Origin: Leguminivora glycinivorella
Taxonomy: Eukaryota; Arthropoda; Insecta; Lepidoptera; Tortricidae
Length of the DNA stretch: 64,000 nt
Reading direction: 5' to 3'
Assembly (NCBI RefSeq): GCF_023078275.1
Contig: NC_062980.1
Coordinates: 318,001-382,000 of the forward strand
The notes beneath the pieces were generated by a model, which saw nothing but the letters and a program-made list of their open reading frames with translations, had not been told where the DNA came from and made no database searches. How positions within the stretch are numbered: position 1 is the first letter of the stretch; each line of letters opens with the position of its first letter. Shown here piece by piece: positions 22,816-33,740 of the stretch. Position numbers and translations under genes: made by a program.

Positions 22816-23015
22816 CAAGTTTATGTACATTGAAGATTTTTATTTATACAATAAGCATCATAATATTTTAAACATTGGAGCAATTTATCAGTGATACTCG
22901 TATGAATTATTGTTCTATTTTTTATCGCTCGCATATTTCAGTGCAACAGGGGTTATTTTTGATGAGATAAAAGGCACATCGGATCGCCTGATGATAACAT
23001 CATCGATTTTTTTTT

Positions 23016-23215
23016 TTTGATAATATTAATAGTTTCGGAAATAATCGCTCCTAAAGGGAAAAAAGTGCGTCCCCCCCCTCTAACTTTTGAACCATATGTT
23101 TAAAAAATATGAAAAAAATCACCAAAGTAGAACTTTGTAAAGACTTTCTAGGAAAATTGTTTTGAACTTGCAGGTTCAGTAGTTTTTGAAAAAATACGAT
23201 ACGGAACCCTACACT
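23016..23215 (-). mobile_element. (GGAC)n dispersed element, copy 2 (truncated)
   Basis: Only the first 200 bases of the element are present, in minus orientation. They run from the TTTTTGATAATATTAAT block to TACGGAACCCTACACTGG. The GGAC array and the right terminus are missing, as is the CCGGCCAAGAGCG start. Confidence 0.75.
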
Positions 23216-23471
23216 GGTACCGACAATTTTTTTTCATTTAGCCAAATTTTCTCCAAGCTCTTAAGGTCCGGATATTTTGGTTCTACGTACAATTAGACTC
23301 GTAAATAATGTGAACATATTCACCTGCTTAATATTCATTTAAAAAATAAAGCTTCTTCCATTCGTTCACTCACATCGTTATTCAGCTAAGGAAAAGGAAT
23401 GCCCGCGGATGGGTTCTTTAATGAAGAAATACATTTTACATACATACATAATTATATTATAATCACGCCAA

Positions 23472-23692
23472 TAAAGGGGTTGGCAGAGCACATGAACTAC
23501 TAAGTTTCAGTGCCACTCTTGGCAAAAAGGGGTTGAAAGAAATCCAAATTGTGATATTGCAGTGACAGGTTGCCAGCCTCCCGCCTACGCCACATTTAAC
23601 CCATATCCCACAGTCAACTTCTATACGACACCCACGGGAAGAAAGGGGGTGGTGAAATTCTTAACCCGTCACCACACACGGGGAAAGATTTT
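23472..23692 (+). mobile_element. Dispersed repeat, GGCAGAGCACATGAA family, copy 1
   Basis: GGGGTTGGCAGAGCACATGA to TAACCCGTCACCACACACGG. Conserved blocks are GCCACTCTTGGCAAAAAGGG, CATTGCAGTGACAGGTTG (as TATTGCAGTG here) and CACAGTCAACTTCTATACGA. Copy 2 is at 27805. Part of the right end in minus orientation is at 30058. Non-coding and unclassified. Confidence 0.7.
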
Positions 23693-24238
23693 ACATAACT
23701 GAAAACTATACTGTGTAAACTCTAATTATCGGCACAGGTCATTTTGAATTTACACTTATCGTCATTTTCTTTCGTATTTATCAGTACCTACTTATGTTGG
23801 AGAAAGATGTACGAATCGAATGTTAATTTTAACTAAATTACGCACACCAAAATATCATTAGGTTAGTTTCTATGTAGGTTCGTTCGTTTTTTCCCCAATA
23901 TTCAGTCCCCTTATTTCACACATCATCATCTCATCATTACTCATGTAAAGGCCGAGATACGAGACATTAGCCTCGTAAGATGCAGCTTACGTAAGAAATC
24001 GTGTTACCGTTAAGGAAAAATTGGACTTTTCAACATCGCAAAATGGATCCTGGGGCCTATAGGTATTAACATTTGCTGCTAAACTGCATTTACTACTAAA
24101 AACATTTGCTGTGAAATAGAATGATAAGATGCAAGTTTAAGACTAGCATTCTTAATACTAGATTTTATCCTTTAGGTAATACATCATGTAACAACGAATT
24201 GATATACCTAAGTAGGTAAGTATTAGCCTTTCTGTGTG
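23693..24238. other. Intergenic, nothing recognised
   Basis: No supported feature. Confidence 0.35.
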
Positions 24239-24239
24239 C

Positions 24240-24391
24240 GTAGCCTAATGAACAAACGCTCACGAAACGCTCACGATAATTTCTCTTTCGTAGCTACTCT
24301 CTATTTCTATCGCTCTTGCGTATTGGCGCGACAGAGCGGCGTTTCGGTGGCGTTGAAACGGCGGCAAACGGCGAAATGCCATTCGGCTACG
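24240..24391. mobile_element. MITE, GTAGCCGAATGGCA family
   Basis: Ends GTAGCCTAATGAACAAACG and GAAATGCCATTCGGCTACG. The middle is CTCTTGCGTATTGGCGCGAC. Same orientation as the 19.5-kb copy. The right arm has drifted (GGCGTTGAAACGGCGGC). Confidence 0.75.
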
Positions 24392-24493
24392 AGGCCTGGT
24401 GTCGGTGGCAGGCAAAATCACGAAGGATTGCACAGGTGAGTGAAAATAAAGATGATAAGTAATAATTGCTACTAATAGTGCTAAACCACTGTG

Positions 24494-24628
24494 AGTGCGT
24501 TTTCACATTATCCGATCTGATATCGGATGTCGGAAGGATTTCAATAGAAAAAATCCAAGATGGCGCCTGTAATGTATGGGATATCGGTTCGACATCTGAT
24601 ATCGGATCGAATAATGTGAAAACGCACT
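24494..24628. mobile_element. Palindromic MITE, CACATTATCCGATC family
   Basis: The best-preserved copy. AGTGCGTTTTCACATTATCC on the left and GATCGAATAATGTGAAAACG then CACT on the right form an almost perfect terminal inverted repeat. No obvious target-site duplication. Confidence 0.85.
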
Positions 24629-24645
24629 AAGAGCTTTATGAAGTT

Positions 24646-25194
24646 AAAAAACCGGCCAAGAGCGTGTCGGGCCACGCTCAGTGTAGGGTTCCGTAGTTTT
24701 TCGTATTTTTCTCAAAAACTACTGAACCTATCAAGTTCAAAACAATTTTCCTAGAAAGTCTTTATAAAGTTCTACTTTTATGATTTTTTTCATATTTTTT
24801 AAACATATGGTTCAAAAGTTAGAGGGGGACGCACTTTTTTTTCCTTTAGGAGCGATTATTTCCGAAAATATTAATATTATCAAAAAACGATCTTAGTAAA
24901 CCCTTATTCATTTTTAAATACCTATCCAACAATATATCACGCATTGGGGTTGGAATGAAAAAAAATATCAGCCCCCACTTTACATGTAGGGGGGGTACCC
25001 TAATAAAACATTTTTTTCGATTTTTTATTTTTGCACTATATTGGCGTGATTGATATACATATTGGTACCAAATTTCAGCTTTCTAGTGCTTACGGTTACT
25101 GAGATTATCCGCGGACGGACGGACGGACGGATGGACGGACAGACAGACATGGCGAAACTATAAGGGTTCCTAGTTGACTACGGAACCCTAAAAA
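24646..25194 (+). mobile_element. (GGAC)n dispersed element, copy 3
   Basis: Full-length, starting AAAAAACCGGCCAAGAGCG and ending TACGGAACCCTAAAAA. The GGAC array is at about 25112-25146. It lies 17 bp after the palindromic MITE. Confidence 0.8.
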
Positions 25195-25829
25195 CTGAAT
25201 AAAGAACGAACGAAAGAATGTCAATATCAATAATGTCATCAGTCCTAAACTGTCCGCTTTTATTATTTGTCAGCAACAATAGACAATGCGAGGCGGCTGC
25301 AGTGCTCTTTTCCAAGCTCATTAAAAGTGCAGTGCAGAGGCCATTAAAGACGGAGTTATAATTTATTTGCCTACTGCTTTTACAGTCGCTTTTTCTATTA
25401 TTTTTAATACTCTAACTTTCAAATGCCGTCATAAAAAAATCATGACTGTTTTTCATTCGTATAAAGTGTGCTATTTCAATTTCTAAACATTGAATTTGAA
25501 CAACGAATATTTTTCTATATTCGAATTTAAACTTTACCCTTTGACATAATCATAAAATTTACAATATTTTTTTTACCTAAGTCCTCACTATTAGGTGCCT
25601 ATGTCGAATACTAGTGCAGCGCCGAGCACTAGTACCTTTACCTTATACTACGAGAAAAGGACGGAATGACCGTGTCTCCTTGATTAGCGACTTGGCTGTG
25701 AAAATAAAACTATCTGGTATATTACAAACTACTCATCTATTATAATAGGCAATCAAGGATAAATTGTATATTGCTTCTATCCATAAACAACCATACAACC
25801 ATTTTTCAACTAGTTCAATATTCTAAGGG
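25195..25829. other. AT-rich, nothing recognised
   Basis: No supported gene. Confidence 0.35.
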
Positions 25830-25945
25830 ACCTACCATATTCATATTCATATTCATATTCATTTATTTCGTAAATGCACAGATACATTACACGTCAACAG
25901 TTACAGTTCACTTAAACTCAGTATTAAACTGATTCAGTTCAGTAT
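25830..25945 (-). mobile_element. Retroposon 3' end with (ATTCAT)n tail
   Basis: CATATTCATATTCATATTC is a simple-repeat tail leading into ATTTATTTCGTAAATGCAC, i.e. a minus-oriented retroposon 3' end. A short imperfect duplication (TATTAAACTGATT, twice) follows at 25921-25956. Confidence 0.4.
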
Positions 25946-26885
25946 TAAACTGATTTCCTAATGTAATTTACGGCTGTTGCAGGCGGGGGGTCAACACTCA
26001 ACAGTGCAGTGGTTGTCATTAGACCGCGAGGGTGAATTGGCCAGCGCTGCTGCTTTTAATTCGTTAGTACATACAGACAGAGTAGAAGGGAAACTAGGTA
26101 GACTTAATATTATTTATTTAATTTTTTAACTTTATTACATGCTACAACTTATCAGTTACAAACGGCGAAATTGATCAGTGTCATTTAATTTAATTAATAG
26201 AAGATTTTTAGACTAAATAATAATAAAGAAAAGTTAAAGCGTTGGGGCATTTTTATGAATGTATGTAAGAGTACGAACGCAGTAATTCATAACGTGTGCT
26301 TCTTATTTTGGCTTGGTAACCAAATCTTTTCTTTTCTAATTATTACGCGAGACCAAATTTCAAAATGTTTAATAATACCTATAATTAAACAGATCCCTTC
26401 ACCACATGCCCCACATGGTCATCAATAGAATCTTTCATAGTTTTTTTCTCAAAGATAAACTAGTTGTTTGACTCTGGCAGGCACTGGCTGGCTGGCTGCA
26501 ACGGTCCGGGGATCGTAATTGCACCACGTTGAAGCAAAACAACCCGCAGAGAAACTTCATAATCGCCGAAATAGGAACCATTTTCAAATATACCTTGTTT
26601 ATTTTATTTATCCGGATACAAACGGCAAGCAATTATAGACAAAATAGAACCAAAATGAATAAAACAAGTGGTCAATGGAACAACTATGGTCAACATTGCT
26701 TGAGATTAAAACTAGATTTTAAAACGATATAATGATAGGTACAATATTTCTTTACACATTTCCAATAGGAGTAGGCAGAGCTTATGAAACTGAAGAAATG
26801 TTATTAAAATACGGGATCAAATTATGTGTCTTGTAAGATAAACTCCCGATAAAAGGGTTAAGTTAAAATTATAATAAAACAGTAT
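25946..26885. other. Intergenic, nothing recognised
   Basis: Frames at 26435-26732 overlap on both strands and show no motif. 26765-26795 (GGAGTAGGCAGAGCTTATGA) resembles the start of the 23.5-kb repeat family. Confidence 0.35.
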
Positions 26886-27124
26886 CTTCTTCTTCTTGCT
26901 CATGGCTGAGAGTCACGACCATATGAGGTCGTTATTTTGTGCACCAAAGCTCTCCATTCAGCGCGGTCTTCTGTAGTCTTAATCATAGGCGCCTGTGTTA
27001 ATCCCTGGCAAGCCTTCTTAATGCTGCCCACCCAGCGGGTTGGTGGATGTCCTCTCCCCGTCCTCCATCCAGCATGCGAACTAGTTACGGACCTGTATAT
27101 TTTTATTTTACTTTCATAGCACAA
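26886..27124 (-). pseudogene. LINE ORF2 C-terminus
   Basis: The minus-strand frame reads HAGWRTGRGHPPTRWV, then GSIKKACQ and TTEDRAEWRALVHKI, stopping near 26900 before a GAAGAAGAAG tail. G-R-x-P-T-R-W...DRxEWRxL is the terminal signature of a non-LTR retrotransposon ORF2. About 60 residues survive. Confidence 0.75.
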
Positions 27125-27313
27125 GTTTTAATAGAGTTCATAACAGGTGTCCAGCCATCACCCTGAATGTAAAGGTTACCTCATAATCGCTTTTAATCAA
27201 AATGGAAAAGTTTATGGTCGAGCGAGATTTCCACGATCTCCAGACTTCATCAAAGTTAAGTTAGATACTCGTACTGATGAACCGTACTCGTACTGGTCAC
27301 GTATGTATCCTAT

Positions 27314-27804
27314 AAAAAACCGGCCAAGAGCGTGTCGGGCCACGCTCAGTGTAGGGTTCCGTAGTTTTCCGTATTTTTCTCAAAAACTACTAAACCTATC
27401 AAGTTCAAAACAATTTTCCTAGAAAGTCTTTATAAAGTTCTACTTTTTTGATTTTTTTCATATTTTTTAAACATACGGTTCAAAAGTTAGAGGGGGGGGG
27501 ACGCACTTTTTTTTCCTTTAGGAGCGATTATTTCCGAAAATACTAATATAATTAAAAAACCATCTTAGTAAACCCTTATTAATTTTTAAATACCTATCCA
27601 ACAATATATCACACGTTGGGGTTGGAATGAAAAAAAATATCAGCTCCCACTTTACATGTAGGGGGGGTACCCTAATAAAACATTTTTTTCCATTTTTTAT
27701 TTTTGCACTTTGTCGGCGTGATTGAAATACATATTGGTATCAAATTTCAGCTTTCTAGTGCTAACGGTTACTGAGATTATCCGCGGACGGACGGACGGAC
27801 GGAC
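27314..27804 (+). mobile_element. (GGAC)n dispersed element, copy 4 (3'-truncated)
   Basis: Starts AAAAAACCGGCCAAGAGCG and is collinear with the full-length copies until the GGAC array, where it stops at 27804. The TACGGAACCCT right terminus is absent. The next base begins a copy of the GGCAGAGCACATGAA family. Confidence 0.8.
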
Positions 27805-28016
27805 TAAAAAGTAGACAGAGCACGTGAAACTACTCAACTTTCACGTGCCACTCTTGTCAAATATGGGGTTGAAAGAAATCGAAACTGTGACATTGCAGTG
27901 CCAGGTTGTCAGCCTCTCGCCTACGCCACAATTTAACACATGTCCCACAGTCGACTTCTACGACACCCACGGGTAGAAAAGGGGTGGCAAAATACGTAAC
28001 CCGTCACCACACGGAG
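27805..28016 (+). mobile_element. Dispersed repeat, GGCAGAGCACATGAA family, copy 2
   Basis: GTAGACAGAGCACGTGAAAC to ACCCGTCACCACACGG, collinear with 23472-23692 (GTTGAAAGAAATCGAAACTG, CTCTCGCCTACGCCAC, CGACACCCACGGGTAG). Its left edge abuts the broken (GGAC)n element exactly. Confidence 0.7.
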
Positions 28017-28037
28017 GAAATTGTATTTATGCACGGA

Positions 28038-28258
28038 ACTATGGGAACAAATCAAATTATTTTAACAAATATTTTGATTTGTGTTTTTTATGTAGTCACA
28101 CTACTATATATAAATTAAAAATCGAAATAAGATGTCATATATTAAAGAAAAAATGACGAGCACCACCAGTGGTGAAGGCCGGATTCGAACCGGCGTCTTT
28201 TAGCAATCCGGGCCAAACGCCATGAACCCCTAGACCACCTCGCCTTTGTGGCGAACCT
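28038..28258 (-). mobile_element. tRNA-derived SINE (family B), minus copy
   Basis: On the minus strand the head carries box A (GGTGGTCTAGGGG) and box B (GGTTCGAATCC) inside a T-arm GCCGGTTCGAATCCGGC. CTTCACCACTGGTGG, a TTTTTTCTTTAATATATGAC segment and the AT-rich tail also found at 755-850 follow. Acceptor-stem pairing is poor, so it is not a working tRNA. Confidence 0.75.
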
Positions 28259-28365
28259 CGCGTTTGGCCCGAATTGCTAAAAGACGCCGGTTCGAATCCG
28301 GCCTTCACCACTGGTGGTGTTCGCAATTTTTTCTTTAATATATGACATCTTATTTCGATTTTTTT
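28259..28365 (+). mobile_element. SINE family B, plus copy forming an inverted pair
   Basis: GCGTTTGGCCCGAATTGCTA then AAAGACGCCGGTTCGAATCC and a TTTTTTCTTTAATATATGAC tail repeat the left SINE in the opposite direction, starting from mid-head. About 100 bases (28115-28222 and 28260-28365) are inverted and nearly identical around a 37-base centre. Confidence 0.75.
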
Positions 28366-28402
28366 TTGTATTTATGCAATTATTAGTTTTATCAAGTGTG
28401 TA

Positions 28403-28582
28403 GCACCCTGCCTTTCCATCAAAGGTGTGCTATGCTACGTTGCTATCCTGATGCGTCTGATATCCACCAGTCATGTTCTTTGGTCCACAAGCATAGCGCT
28501 AATAGGGAACGGGTTCGAATAAGCTGATTAATGGATATCAAACACATCCACGTAGCGTATCTCTGGTGGAAAGGCACCCTAA
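28403..28582. mobile_element. MITE with GCACCCT...AGGGTGC ends
   Basis: Left GCACCCTGCCTTTCCATCA and right TGGTGGAAAGGCACCCT are inverted. Inverted similarity continues through GCTACGTTG/ACGTAGC and TGATATCCA/TGGATATCA. About 180 bp, non-coding. Confidence 0.65.
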
Positions 28583-29215
28583 CAGTTCGATAAGCGCCAG
28601 CAATCAAAACAAACCCAATGATCTGGAAGTAACTATTATCGTAATTCCCTTACAATCCTTTGTTTCATGTCCAGCGGTAATTGCGCCCCTTTTCCCGCCA
28701 TTGCCCCTCCCCCCCCTCATTCTCCTCTTTTATGTGTAACATTAGCCTGACCACCAATGACGCTTATGTCCTTGCAACAAAGTCTAAATTCAGCTAGTCA
28801 AATATGTCAAAGTATATGAACCCGATCAAGGTAAGAACAATTTGTGGTGGCTTTGAAACAAATGTTTACTATTTTTAGTAATAACACCCCCGTCGGCATC
28901 AAAATATTTGGGTCAAACGATGTTATTTAGATCTACATGTTTCGACCATTAGGAGGTCATCGAGAATATCATATACCTAATAGGAATGCTTATTTAAATC
29001 ACGAAAACAGGGTACCTACGTTTAATCGGACACACAAAATACCTATAGATTAATGCATACCTACATACCACCTACATCAGTTTATGCTGCAAATTTTTGA
29101 CACTCGAAAAACTTACATACTTCTACGAACCCTCGGTGCGCGAGTTCAATTCGAACTTGACCGGTTTTTCATCTCCATATAACCTACCAAATGTATTATT
29201 CATCTCCTAAATAAT
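28583..29215. other. Intergenic, nothing recognised
   Basis: No supported feature. Confidence 0.35.
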
Positions 29216-29797
29216 AAAACCGGCCAAGAGCGTGTCGGGCCACGCTCAGTGTAGGGTTCCGTAGTTTTCCGTGTTTTTCTCAAAAACTACTGAACCTATC
29301 AAGTTCAAAACAATTTTCCTAGAAAGTCTTTATAAAGTTCTACTTTTGTAATTTTTTTCATATTTTTTAAACATATGGTTCAAAAGTTAGAGGGGGGGAC
29401 GCACTTTTTTTTCCTTTAGGAGCGATTATTTCCGAAAATATTAATATTATCAAAAAACGTTCTTAGTAAACCCTTATTCATTTTTAAATACCTATCCAAC
29501 AATATATCACACGTTGGGTTTGGAATGAAAAAAAATATCAACCCCCACATTACATGTAGGGGGGGTACCCTAATAAAACATTTTTTTCCATTTTTTATTT
29601 TTGCACTTTGTTGGCGTGATTGATATACATATTGGTACCAAATTTCAGCTTTCTAGTGCTTACGGTTACTGAGATTATCCGCGGACGGACGGACGGACGG
29701 ACGGATGGACGGACGGACGGACGGACGGACGGACGGATGGTCAGACAGACATGGCGAAACTATAAGGGTTCCTAGTTGACTACGGAACCCTAAAAAA
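29216..29797 (+). mobile_element. (GGAC)n dispersed element, copy 5
   Basis: The longest copy. It starts AAAACCGGCCAAGAGCG, has an expanded GGAC/GGAT array at about 29682-29738, and ends ACTACGGAACCCTAAAAAA. The extra length comes mainly from the array. Confidence 0.8.
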
Positions 29798-30057
29798 GGC
29801 TGAAGCTGAAATTTCTAAATATCGCTTTCTGACTCGCATGACTTGCAAAAACCCACTACAATGAATAACGTAGCTGCGTCGGACAGCTTACTAAAGTGTC
29901 TGTCAAATTAATGTTATACGGGCACAAAAAGGGTTTAAACACAAAGTCTGAAATCCCTGGACCGTAACGTTTCGCCCAACTTAATAAAAACAAGTTAATA
30001 ATAGAGACAACCAATCTCTTTACAGTCAAAGCCCCGATCTACCCCATACACTGATGA

Positions 30058-30125
30058 GTTAAGAACTTCACCACCCACTTTTCTCCCGCGATTGTCGTAG
30101 AAGTCGACTGTGGGAAATAGCTTAA
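30058..30125 (-). mobile_element. Fragment of GGCAGAGCACATGAA family
   Basis: Minus strand reads CCCACAGTCGACTTCTACGA then GGGTGGTGAAGTTCTTAA, the right part of the 23.5-kb element. The left part is missing. Confidence 0.55.
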
Positions 30126-30800
30126 CAAAACTATAGGTGCACAAAATTTTACTATCGTCAAATCGATGTGTGATGTGGGCCATGATTTAAAACCGGATTT
30201 AACACCGCCAGTAGCGCCGCCAGCAATAGAACTATGTAGACTCAGTATAAGTCAGCATCGCTCATTTGAGTAATTTGTTTAGATATCCAAGTATGATTTA
30301 GCAACAGTCTTTTCAGTGGACTAGTCACTACCTGTAACAATGCTCACATCGCAAGTATACACCCCACGAATGCTGTAACAGGGTCTGCATAAACACGCTG
30401 ACAGAAGCACGACCTCTGCCCTGTACAATTAATTCAGATCGGACCCTTTATAAGCAATATCAGACCTCCATAAGCGGGGTATGATGGCTGCACACAGATA
30501 TTGTTGAAATAGATTTCGCCGGCGGTTCTCAAACGTTTTTGGTGACTGAGCTCTTTTTGGCAGGCGAAATATTTGACGAAGGCCAAAGAATTAATTTTTG
30601 ATCATTGTCTGTAGTCAAGACAGTGAATGAGATACTAAAACTTTAAAAAGGCTTAGGCTTCTTTTGCTCAGTTACATATACAGAGCAATTGAACAGGTGT
30701 TTTCTTTTTTTTTGACATTGAATAAAAGTTGTAGACTGTACTAGTACTAAACTAGTGTTTATGAATACCTAATTTAGATACAGTTATATATGTACACTGT
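30126..30800. other. Intergenic, nothing recognised
   Basis: No supported feature. Confidence 0.35.
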
Positions 30801-30804
30801 TCAT

Positions 30805-30905
30805 TCGACTGATGTTTGGGGTGTCCATGACCGGCATTGATCGCTTATCATCAGGCGACCTGTCTGCTTGTTTGCCTCTATCGGAAAAAAGGTCTAGAGA
30901 GTTTA
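30805..30905 (+). mobile_element. LINE 3' end (jockey-like)
   Basis: GGGGTGTCCATGACCGGCAT then GATCGCTTATCATCAGGCGA and CTTGTTTGCCTCTATCGG match the 3' terminal block found downstream of the LINE frame at 22.6 kb. Confidence 0.6.
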
Positions 30906-33600
30906 TGATTAACTATTTATGTGGAGCCTCCTTCATTCTCTTCCTAATATCAGACTCAGACTCGGACCTAATATTAAAATTAAATTCAATAAATAGATGA
31001 TGTTAAGTATAAATATAATTAATAAAACATAATTGTGCCTATAGAATAATATAAATGTACCTTCTTAATCCAAGTGTTAGCATGTAAGGTTTAACTGTTA
31101 ATGCTAATGTTGAATTGAATAAATCAATTGAAAAATTATGATCTGATTCAATTATCCGTGTCTATTCAAATACATATCTTCACAACAAGAATGAAGGGTG
31201 GGGAGAGGGGCTCAATTAATGTCCGAAACACAATGCCCCATCATCGTTGAACGAATGAATTGAATGGAATAAAATCCCATTCACTGAATGATAGCCCTAT
31301 TATTGTGGAAATCGCAACAACATTCATAGCGCTTATGCATTGCATTCAATCGCTGATCGACTTGTTATCAATGTTTGTTTGGAAATCGTTTTGAAGTATT
31401 ATTGAGCTAAATTCTCATTTATGATATTTAGCAAGTAAGCTAAGTTATGGAGGATAATTCAAACTCACAGTATAATATAAAAGATTGACTGGGCCTCTGG
31501 GATTTTGTAGGAAAAATATGCTTTTTAATTATTTGTAACAAATACTATTACGTTTGACAGTAATCTTTAGCCTAACTCTTTGATGTTTTTAAATAGAAAA
31601 GGTAGAATGTTCAATTTATTTACTAAGGCAAGATAGATTTACATCATGCTAATAAATTACAGCTAAAATATTTAAATTAAATAAGAATACAACATTGAAT
31701 ATTTAGTTTGCCTATCTGATGAATTTTCTGTTTCAGAATTTATATTAAAATAACATTCATCCCTAGACGTAAATCCAAAACATTTTTTGTTTTGGATTAT
31801 AGTAATTTGAATTAAATGGTATTTTTTTAGAGGTTAATGTCGTTTTTGTTATTTTCGAATATGAAAATCATGACATTCACAATGTCGAACAAATGACATA
31901 TTTACGCACCAATTTACCAATTTTTTAATTTCGAACGCACGAATTCGCCGCCCGAAAGTCTGTGAAAAACAACGTAGTCATTCTAAATCTAGTGGTAATT
32001 ACCACTGGTTTTAAATTCTGCGAGTAGAATTTAAATCGGTGATATTATTGAACGAAATTCACGAAATCGAATGGACGACATTCAAAACCCCCCAAGGCAC
32101 AAGTCGTGAATATCAATTATCACGGTACCGCGGACGATGTTGCCTTAATGCCTGTACAGCTTACAATTTGTGTATTGGAAATTGTAACTGTTACCATGAA
32201 GATATTCGACAGCTCGTTTACTTCCTAAATAATAAGTGAGTTTTTGTGACTAGGTACATAATAATTATACACCGTGTTTTTTTTTTTGTTTTCCGTTAAA
32301 TTCGACACGCAGTTAGGTTCATCGTCAGGAACCACCCTGTATATCGCTTTTTGTTAAATTCGAATTTTTTATTTTATTTCCATACATAATAAATGGATTA
32401 ATTAGTGTGAGAGTACCTTAATCATAACATTAAAGTCAGTGTCAAATATTTGACGGCACATGTCAAAACAAATACCTAACATTAGAAAGTGGTAAGGGTA
32501 CCACAACCGTGTTCACTAATTAAATTATTTTTTTAATAATAAGAGAAGAGGCTAAGAGTTAAGAGGCTAGTTTTTTAGAGAAATTAATTGTATTTGAACT
32601 ATAGAATCTTCCCTTAAAGTGAACGGAATTCAATAAAAATAGGGTGTGTAGTATGTAGTTATGTATAGGTACTTCTTAATGTCTAATTCTATCAAAATTG
32701 AATTTATTTTATCTGGTGGATAAAGCTGTGATCGCTTATCTAAACGTCGTCGAGACGAAGACTGTCTGTCTGGTGTGAATCGTAAATTGATCAAATACTA
32801 GCGGTCAGACAAACAGTGCTTTATTACTGCAAATATGGACGGACGTTAGAACGATAGTGGACGAATGAACGACCGCGTCTCTTAACAAATAAGTAGTTAC
32901 CTTTTTATTCCCTGGACGTCCAGCCAAATGTGCAATCGTTGACACTTATCGTTTCATACTTTTCTCTCTCTATCAATCTCTTGTGTTAACGCGACAGATT
33001 CAATAGGTTACTACTCATATCGAATTTGGCACAATAAATGATTGTCTTCTGTAGTATTTGACATAAAAAACAAATATTTATAGATTTTGGGTATGAAAAG
33101 TGTATGTATGATGACTACGTATTTTCGATTAAAAGTGTGTGTAATTTTTTTGGCCACCGAAAACGCTGTCGGCAATGTAGTGACGTCATCAAATCCGAAC
33201 TTACTTCATGTCAAAACAATCACTGACATAATGAACTTTATGCCTCATACTTAAAAGTCAGAAAACGTTGTTTTTATTTCTATGGTTTTTGGATAGAATG
33301 ACCTGATGCACAGATAATCTATAGATTAACATGACTGTGTTGTTTTCGCCTGATTACATTTTTTTATTTTTTATTTAGGTAATTACAAACAAAAATCTTT
33401 AATTAATTTACACAGTATCGTTAAACCAATAAGGTTTGTCTCGATACGTAAAAGTATACTCGTATAGTAGTGAATTCTCAATATAACTTGAGACTCCAGT
33501 GCCGTTACAAGACGTAATAGTCTGTCGGTAGATGGCGCTAGACGTCACCCCAAGACGTGTGTACATAAGGAAAGGCATGGAAAGATTTGCGATGTCCGGC
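30906..33600. other. 2.7-kb AT-rich desert
   Basis: No gene, SINE or TIR element recognised. A perfect palindrome AGTGGTAATTACCACT lies near 31990, and a T-tract-rich low-complexity stretch at 32270-32400. Short frames are chance level. Confidence 0.45.
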
Positions 33601-33740
33601 GTGGCTTCCGTAGCTCAATTGGTGAGAGCATTGCACGGATTGCAAAAATGATGCGGGTTCAAGTCCCGCCGGAAGCGTAAATTTTTCCAATTTTTCCTTT
33701 AATATAAAAATGTAAAAGTATACTTTAAAAATATTTTTTG
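33601..33740 (+). mobile_element. tRNA-like SINE with intact head
   Basis: The head folds well: acceptor GCTTCCG with CGGAAGC, D stem GCTC/GAGC, T arm GCGGG-TTCAAGT-CCCGC. The anticodon arm does not pair as a standard five-base stem, and the position-33 uridine is missing in the best fold. A TTTTTCCAATTTTTCC tail follows, as in the decayed copy at 14463. I read it as a SINE head rather than a functional tRNA. Confidence 0.6.

Noticed and set aside
28138..28320. tRNA genes in tandem
   Set aside because: Acceptor stems do not pair and both copies share a non-tRNA tail, so they are SINE heads.
33601..33680. Functional tRNA gene
   Set aside because: The anticodon arm does not pair normally and lacks the conserved U33. 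The tail matches a decayed SINE copy at 14.5 kb.
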